Assembly: GCA_039881045.1 (NCBI GenBank)
Contig: JAYWVB010000107.1
Location: 1 to 24,669, forward strand
DNA from: Chaetomium olivaceum
Lineage: Eukaryota; Ascomycota; Sordariomycetes; Sordariales; Chaetomiaceae
Direction of reading: 5' to 3'
Length of the DNA stretch: 24,669 bases
Position numbers and translations under genes: made by a program. This document shows, one piece after another, positions 18,983 to 24,669 of the stretch. Below the pieces are notes generated by a model. It worked only from the letters and a program-made list of their open reading frames with translations, made no database searches and was not told the DNA's origin. How positions within the stretch are numbered: the first letter of the stretch is position 1; each line of letters begins with the position of its first letter.

Positions 18983-19965
18983 ATGGCCGCGACAGTCGGT
19001 GTCCCGCATCCTGATCTACCCGAGGCCTCAACGAGCCCCAGTCAGAAGCGGAAGCGCATGACGGAGTCTGCCTCACCAGACTCGCGCCGCAGTAAGCGCG
19101 GTGCCCCAGCTGCAGCCATGTCGGTGCCGGACTCCGACACCCAGACATTCCTAGGCGACACCGTCAGCATCGCTCAGGCCGCCCAGGCTGCCCATGACCA
19201 TGTCAACGTGGACGACTTCAGCGCTCTCGCCCAGGCTACCGCTTCTGACCACAACGATACGACTGATACCTCCAATGCGTCAAGTACAGCTGCCGCAGCG
19301 CTCAACATGTACCCATCACTTCACGTTCCTCAGTCTACCGAAGAGGCGTTCGCGAATCAGGCAACGCCTGAGACGCACCATGAAGACAACGCCTTCAGCA
19401 ACCATTCCGTAAACCAGGCACCTCCGGATGGCCTCCCATTGCCACCACCGCCCTCGACCATCCAGCAACCACCGTCGAACGGAGTGCAGCAGGAGCAGCG
19501 CTACAGTGCGCCACCCAATGCCAAGCCTGCGGTGGGCTCTGAAGAGTGGCACAAGATGCGAAAGGACAACCATAAGGAAGGTAAGTTGGCATTCCTCCCT
19601 GCTATACCGAGACGGCCCTTTCTGACAGCTTTGCAGTCGAGCGTCGTCGCCGGGAGACAATTAATGAAGGTATCAACGAGTTGGCCAAGATCGTGCCCGG
19701 TTGCGAGAAGAACAAGGGGTCCATTCTCCAGCGGGCGGTATCTTTCATCACGCAGTTGAAGGAGAACGAGACACAAAACATTGAGAAGTGGACGCTAGAA
19801 AAGCTGCTCACGGAGCAGGCGATCGCCGAGCTAAGTCAATCCAACGACAAGCTCAAGCAGGAGTGCGACCGGCTCTACCGAGAACTCGACACATGGAAGC
19901 AGATCGCGCAGAGCGCCGGCCTGCAGTTACCGCAGCAGAAAGAGGAGGCCGGAGCCAGCAGTTAG
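18983..19965 (+). CDS. CBF1: bHLH-zipper transcription factor, Cbf1/Cpf1 orthologue
   Basis: Cbf1 binds the E-box core CACGTG. In yeast it acts at centromeres and at sulfur-amino-acid genes; in filamentous fungi the centromere role is less certain. Exon 1 is 18983-19580, the intron is 19581-19636 and exon 2 is 19637-19965, giving 308 residues from ATG 18983. The N-terminal 185 residues are disordered, with a basic patch (SQKRKRM, RRSKRG) that may be a nuclear signal. The basic region EEWHKMRKDNHKEVERRRRE carries the His197-Glu201-Arg205 spacing that contacts E-boxes. The HLH follows (INELAKIVPGCEKNKGSILQ, then AVSFITQLKENE), and then a heptad zipper from about 245 to 290 (LEKLLTEQAIAEL, KLKQECDRLYRELD). 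The intron falls inside the basic region, and splicing exactly restores KDNHKE|VERRRRE. An additional upstream exon at 18151 is possible. Confidence 0.93.
19581..19636 (+). other. CBF1 intron in the basic region
   Basis: The donor is GTAAGT and the acceptor is GCTTTGCAG; the intron is 56 bases. It splits a Val codon (G|TC) between NHKE and ERRRRE. Confidence 0.95.
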
Positions 19966-21362
19966 GCACTTGATGGTGCCCTTGCTCATTCAACTGCGGA
20001 AGCTGATTCCTGGCTGGCGGATATCTCCCTAGCCGCCCTGGAGGAGACACTGCGCCAGGGGGAGGTTAAGGAGGAGGCCAAGTAGACGCGGAGCTGGGTG
20101 TTTTTGGCTTGCCCAGCTGTTTGGCCGACTGGTGGGATCACCACTCCGGGGTTGTACGGGACCGTTATCCCAGCCGGGGATTTTGCGGGTTCTCCAGTTG
20201 GTTTCCACGGTTGGTGACGATGCTCGACTGAATACGGCGCCGTGTCGAACCCGCTTTTGAAGGCTCGGACTTTTGCAATTCTTGAGGGTATACCCGGTGC
20301 TGCCCCTCACCGTTTCTTATTGTCTCTGTATGGATACGGAAATTCGTTTGCTTTCGGTTTTCGGCGGCTTGCCTTTGGGACCATTGTTGCCGATGGCGCG
20401 TTGGTATCTGCTAGCCCCCTAATTCGGTAGATTAGCCCTTTGACTTTTTTCTGCTTTCTCGGTTTTGTGGGAGGCCTTTTGGGCAGCTCTCTTTTTCTTT
20501 TGTTGAGAACCAACGACGATAGCTAGGCGTCGAGCGGTCGTGGGCGTTGGTGGTTTGGCTGATTGCAGTTGGTGTACACTCGTCCGTGGTCTGTCTACAT
20601 GGGCGGGCTGGGGTTGGCTGGGTTTTGACGAGAGGAAGACTGCCTTCCTCTACACGAGCGTAATGAGAAAATATTGTTGATGCCGACGTACACCGCTTGT
20701 TTCAGACCTGACCCATTCGGGATTCTCATCTGGGCAATCCGTAGCATTCCTTCGGTCTCCTTCGGGACTGCGTGGTCGGTCTCAGACCCTTAGAGTTAGG
20801 TGCATGTCGGGGCTGGGCGGTGGAGCGCCGAAGTGGGCTGATCTCTTCCGATGGCGAGCCGGGCTTTGTCTGTGGCCGCTTCGGGATGCAACTGCGTGCT
20901 GATAAGAGCGACGTCCAGACCCCGCCGGACTCCCGGTGGTGGAGGGCACCTGACTTCTGCGATACTCTCCGACTGGTTGGGCCCGCACCAGACCAAAACA
21001 TCCCGATCCGTCATCGTTGGTAAAGTACCTGAGCTGTTGGGTTGGAGGTGATGGGAAGAGCGATGTCAAAACCATATAATGATGTGCCTTACCCAGCAAT
21101 GGATTTAGGTAGCTGCCTAGGTCCATAGGTATGTATTGTATGATCTGGACTTTAAATTAATGACCACATCAACCGCATAAGGAATGAGCATTGGCTGTTT
21201 TCTTCGTGACATGACCACCTCCGTTTCTTTCCTTCTGACGTAATTGACACTGCCGAACGCAACTTTCTGGAGCTCTCCCCGTCACACTGCAGCTTCCCCG
21301 CACCCGAATCATGGCAACTGTGAACCCTTGACGGGGCCTAGCCAGGGCCCAATCCCACTGCG
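19966..21362. other. Region between CBF1 and the GABA transaminase promoter
   Basis: No gene is recognised over about 1.4 kb. Both strands carry open frames (for example 20726-21126 minus and 20772-21051 plus), but none has a motif. The first several hundred bases are probably CBF1 3' untranslated sequence. A GATA-type site (CTGATAAG) occurs at 20899-20906; nitrogen-regulated GATA factors use such sites, but a single copy this far upstream is weak. Confidence 0.55.
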
Positions 21363-21398
21363 AGCACTGCAATCCACTGCTAGCACTGCAATGCACTG
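21363..21398 (+). repeat. Two 17-bp direct repeats, 19-bp period, before a TATA-like site
   Basis: AGCACTGCAATCCACTG (21363-21379) is followed by AGCACTGCAATGCACTG (21382-21398), differing at one base. A related CCACTGC lies just upstream. The pair sits immediately before TATAAG (21401-21406), about 250 bases from the transaminase ATG, where an activator site could lie. Confidence 0.75.
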
Positions 21399-21400
21399 AA

Positions 21401-21406
21401 TATAAG
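21401..21406 (+). promoter_or_regulatory. TATA-like element upstream of GABA transaminase
   Basis: TATAAG lies 248 bases before the ATG. Reverse CCAAT boxes (ATTGG) occur downstream at 21432-21436 and 21523-21527. Another TATATAAAAG at 21629-21638 is only about ten bases before the ATG, too close to be the main promoter unless transcripts are nearly leaderless. A 17-codon upstream ORF (21508-21561) would lie in a leader starting near 21440. Confidence 0.35.
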
Positions 21407-21648
21407 CCGGCGATATCCATCAGGGTCCTCCATTGGCCTTCCTCCCATGTCGTGACTCCTGCAGCTCCCGAGCAAACTTGAAATAAAAGAAGGGCGACAT
21501 CCCGCGGATGCGTCTTGGATCGATTGGCTCATCAGATTACACGTTGTTTCCCCTCAATTGAGCGACAGTCGAAGCATCTAAGTGTGTGGGACGGAGGACA
21601 AGGACCTATAGTACCCCTCCGAGGTGCTATATAAAAGACGACACCACC

Positions 21649-23176
21649 ATGTCGGCGTGCAGAGCGCTCCGGAGCAGCAACGCCCTCCTGCGCGCCGTAT
21701 CCTCCCCTCGAATCACCAGGCCCGTTGTTGGATCTCTCGAGTCCCGTCGCCGGTTCACTGCCTCAGCCCGCGCCATGTCGTCCTTCTACCCCTCTTGGGA
21801 GCCCGAGGGCCCCTCAGTCAAGACCGATATTCCCGGCCCAAAGTCCAAGGCTGCCATCGCCGACCTCGACGAGGTGTTTGATACCCGCAGCCTGAACATG
21901 CTCACCGACTACACCAAGAGCGTAGGCAACTACATCGCCGACCCGGATGGCAACGTGTTGTTGGATGTGTACGCGCAGATCGCCTCCATCCCGCTGGGGT
22001 ACAACAACCCGGCTTTGCGCAAGGCCGCCCAGAGCGATGACATGATCAACGGCATCATCAACCGTCCCGCCCTGGGCAACTTTCCCCCTACCGAGTGGGC
22101 TGACATCCTCAAGACCGGCATCCTCAAGGTCGCCCCGAAGGGACTCAACCAGGTGTTCACCGCCATGGCCGGCTCCGACGCCAACGAGACCGCCTACAAA
22201 GCCGCCTTCATGTATCGCCGCCAGCGTGAGCGAGGCGGGCCCAACGTCGAGTTCACCGAAGAAGAGATGAACTCGGCCATGAACAACCAGGCCCCCGGCG
22301 CCTCCCAGCTCTCCATCCTCTCCTTCAAAACCGGCTTCCACGGCCGCCTCTTCGGCTCCCTCTCCACCACCCGCTCCAAACCCATCCACAAGCTCGACAT
22401 CCCCGCCTTCGACTGGCCCCAGGCCACCTTCCCCCAACTCAAATACCCCCTCGACCAGCACGCCGCCGAAAACGCCGCCGCCGAGCGCGCCGCCCTCGAC
22501 GAGGTCCAACACCTCCTCACCACCTACCACGTGCCCCCCTGCGCAGTCATCATCGAGCCCATCCAGTCCGAAGGCGGCGACAACCACGCCACGCCGGCCT
22601 TCTTCCGCGGCCTGCGCGAGGTGACGCGGAAGCACGGGGTGCTGCTGATCGTGGACGAGGTGCAGACGGGCGTGGGCGCGACGGGGCGCTTCTGGGCCCA
22701 CGAGCACTGGGACCTGCCGCACCCGCCCGACATGGTCACCTTCAGCAAGAAGGCCCAGACCGCGGGCTACTACTTCGGCGACCCGGCCCTGAGGCCCAAC
22801 AAGCCGTATCGCCAGTTCAATACCTGGATGGGCGACCCTGCGCGCGCGTTGTTGTTTAGGGCGATTATCGACGAGGTGGAGAAGCATGATCTGGTGAGGC
22901 ATACCGAGAGGGTGGGCAACTATCTATTTGGGAAGTTGGAGGGGTTGGCGGCGAAGTATCCGGGGGAGTTCCAGAATCTGAGGGGGAAGGGCATGGGCAC
23001 GTTTATTGCGTTTGATAACCCGCGGCGGGACCAGTTCCTGGCGGTGGCCAAGAAGCTGGGGGTGAATATTGGTGGGAGCGGGCAGAGCGCGGTGAGGTTG
23101 AGGCCCATGTTGATCTTTGAGGAGAAGCATGCGGATATCTTGGTGGGGGTTGGAGAAGATTGTTACATCGTGGTAG
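21649..23176 (+). CDS. UGA1: 4-aminobutyrate (GABA) transaminase, mitochondrial-type, frame break at the C-terminus
   Basis: This PLP enzyme moves the amino group of GABA to 2-oxoglutarate, giving succinate semialdehyde and glutamate (GABA shunt). It corresponds to fungal Uga1/GatA. The start is ATG 21649 in a good context (CACCACCATGTCG). The first 42 residues form an Arg/Ser/Ala-rich presequence with RRFTASARA as a likely cleavage region. Met43 begins MSSFYPSWEPEGPSVKTDIP, where shorter homologues start. Later signatures are TAMAGSDANETAYKAAFMYR, FKTGFHGRLFGSLSTTRS, AVIIEPIQSEGGDNHA, LLIVDEVQTGVGATGRFWAH and TFSKKAQTAGYYFGDP (PLP lysine within Lys367/368), ending SGQSAVRLRPMLIF and EEKHADILVG. 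As printed the frame runs on to 23454 (601 residues) with an unrelated tail. Dropping one G from the run 23145-23149 gives LEKIVTSW and a stop at 23174-23176, about 508 residues, the normal length. I annotate that end. Confidence 0.93.
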
Positions 23177-24328
23177 GATGGTGCTGTGGCGATGTCGTTG
23201 TGAGAGGAGATGGGACGAAGAAGGGGCCGGTTGGTACTGGTAAATATGTAGATAAGGCTCCGGGAATGATATTCGGAGGTGCGTATGTACCAAATTCAGA
23301 CCATGCCAACACAAGTGTATTCCAGCCATGCGAGTACCATCCACTCATGGGGTACAGCCACGGTATTTTATCCACCTACCTCGTCACCTGTATATTCATC
23401 AAGCTCCTTCATCCATCCTTGTATATATATAGACACACACACGCTAATGGTTGACCTCTCAGGCATCATCAGCCAGACCTCCTAATAACCACCTGCGTGT
23501 GTACCATTTTGCCCCCGAGATGCCCACCAGATGCTCAGCTCCGCCCTTCCCCTGGCTCTCATACATCCATTCATCCATCCAGCCACACTCAATAAAACAG
23601 AGGGGCCCGGTGGTGGTTGGAACGATTTAAGGTACACGACAAAAACCAACCCACACGCGCACCAAGCAATGCAACAACAACAAACAAACACCCACAGATG
23701 CGACGCCCCGAAATGCCCCCACACATGAATGCCAATGCCATTTGCTGCTGGTAACATCCCCCACCCGGGTACCGCCGCCGCCAACGACGAGCCGGAACCA
23801 GCTACCAGCCACCACCCCTCGGACCGAGACGAAGAGAGGGAAAAAAAATGCCACGATATTTTGGGAAGAAAAGAAGAAGAGGCAAGTCAGATATAAGACC
23901 TCCCCCCCCCACCCTGCGAGACCTGGAGAGAGAGAGATATAGAGAGAGAGAGAGAGAAGAAAAGAGCCTCCGTCTAAAGAGAAAAGAAAGAAGGAAAAAA
24001 AACTAGAATATGTAGTAGGTATCGTATCGTATCCCTCAATATCCCGCCATCGTATGGAACAAATCTTCTCCTCCCGTCCAATAACTAGTAGTAGGTCGCC
24101 CGCCTCGCCCCGCCTCCCTTGCCCTGCACGGCGTGATGATCCTCCCGGGGTTCGACTCCGAACCTGCTTGCTTGCCTGTTTTGCCCGGCCGACGGCTCTG
24201 ATGCCACCTATTAAAAGGATCCCGCGACAAGATTAAATATATGTTTTTTATGTGCACGACACCTGGCAGACGCAATCAATCCGCTCCCCGCCCACCAGCC
24301 CATCTGGCAGAAGCAAAGCGCGCGAGGT
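23177..24328. other. Convergent 3' region after the GABA transaminase
   Basis: No gene is recognised. The uncorrected transaminase frame reaches 23454 but lacks family similarity beyond 23150. An AATAAA on the plus strand (23591-23596) is a possible poly(A) signal. A purine repeat (mostly GA, about 23927-23960) and a run of eight or more C near 23903 are low-complexity. The rest presumably includes the 3' untranslated region of the minus-strand gene ending at 24329. Confidence 0.55.
23927..23960. repeat. GA microsatellite
   Basis: GA repeats interrupted once by TATA (GAGAGAGAGATATAGAGAGA and onward) lie in the non-coding convergent region. They are followed by A-rich purine sequence up to about 24005. 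No function is implied. Confidence 0.85.
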
Positions 24329-24669
24329 TTAGTGGCCTAGCACTGCCTGCTGCTGCGGGTGCTGTCGGTCTTGTTGCGGTGGCTCGCCCGTATCCATCTC
24401 CATGGTACCCATTTCCAACCCACCACCACCACCACTCGACCGCCCGTTCACTGCCGCATTGACGGCGACTGCCGTGCCATTGCTTCGTACTTTCCCGTCC
24501 TCTTCGGCCTGCGCCTCGTCCTCGAGCCTCTGCGCCTCCTCGTTCTCCCGCATGAGCGCCTCCTCCTGCTCGCGCATCGAGCGGTCCTCCTCGGTCGGTG
24601 GGGTATCTACCGGCGGAGGTGGCGGTGTTGGCGGGGACGGGATGGTGGTTGCGTCACCATCGGCCTCGG
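24329..24669 (-). CDS. C-terminal end of an unidentified protein (continues past the window edge)
   Basis: The minus-strand frame is open from the window edge to TAA at 24331-24329, covering the last 112 residues. It is read through Met at 24577, since the codons upstream of that ATG continue in the same frame as Pro/Thr/Asp-rich protein (PSPPTPPPPPVDTPPTEEDR). Next comes a highly charged helix (SMREQEEALMRENEEAQRLE and onward), likely coiled coil. A low-complexity tail (NGRSSGGGGGLEMGTMEMDT, then Gln-rich) ends QQQAVLGH. There is no catalytic motif, so the family cannot be named from this part. Confidence 0.65.
   Translation of the reverse strand, partial: EADGDATTIPSPPTPPPPPVDTPPTEEDRSMREQEEALMRENEEAQRLEDEAQAEEDGKVRSNGTAVAVNAAVNGRSSGGGGGLEMGTMEMDTGEPPQQDRQHPQQQAVLGH

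Noticed and set aside
20726..21126. Overlapping open frames on both strands after CBF1 as a possible small gene
   Set aside because: There is no start context, splice pattern, motif or compositional bias toward coding. Open frames of this size are common by chance at this GC content.
21814..22902. 362-residue minus-strand frame inside the transaminase gene
   Set aside because: It is antisense to a strongly conserved coding sequence and is Val/Gly/Glu-rich shadow translation with no motif. The same applies to 5002-5640 (-), 13991-14800 (-) and 1314-2102 (-).
24146..24167. GGGGTTCGACTCCGAACC resembling a tRNA T-arm
   Set aside because: The five-base stem of a T-arm does not pair in the required register, and no acceptor stem, D-arm or anticodon arm is found upstream at the right spacing.

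Overview
This window looks like nuclear DNA of a filamentous ascomycete, most likely a Sordariomycete (Sordariales-like). The reasons are short introns with GTAAGT-type donors, CTAAC/CTGAC-like branch sites and CAG/TAG acceptors, GC-rich coding sequence, CT-rich leaders, and conserved single-copy eukaryotic genes. I see no transposon, CRISPR array, rRNA or tRNA, and nothing that points to a secondary-metabolite cluster. The exact species cannot be told from the sequence alone.

Layout, left to right: a SUMO-activating E1 subunit AOS1 (-, 923-2234); a long shared upstream region; a conserved fungal protein of unknown function with a repeatedly broken reading frame (+, 3705-5730); ribosome anti-association factor TIF6/eIF6 (+, 6971-7928); a coiled-coil protein of unknown function with a short ORF touching its start (+, 9417-11000); complex I subunit NDUFB3/B12 (-, 11740-12243); CCR4-NOT deadenylase POP2/CAF1 (+, 12886-14573); GID/CTLH E3 ligase subunit FYV10/GID9 (-, 15664-17074); bHLH-zipper factor CBF1 (+, 18983-19965, possibly starting at 18151); 4-aminobutyrate transaminase (+, 21649-23176); and the 3' end of an unidentified gene on the minus strand (24329-24669). 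The genes are housekeeping genes and do not form one pathway. AOS1/unknown, NDUFB3/POP2 and FYV10/CBF1 are divergent pairs sharing an upstream region; unknown/NDUFB3, POP2/FYV10 and transaminase/3'-partial gene are convergent.

The most notable observation is a set of reading-frame breaks, several of them at runs of G or C, in three otherwise well-conserved genes (unknown gene 3705-5730, POP2, GABA transaminase). In each case the protein continues in another frame on the far side. Most breaks look like a single missing base; the one in the transaminase looks like one extra G. This is more consistent with uncorrected homopolymer-length errors in the assembly than with three pseudogenes. It would mislead gene callers into false introns or wrong C-termini. 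It also makes the TAATG-overlapping short ORF at 9304 ambiguous: translational coupling, or another lost base. I found no convincing new multi-gene system. The best candidate for undescribed biology is the 3705-5730 protein, whose two conserved blocks flank a long low-complexity insert and together resemble a split beta-sandwich domain.
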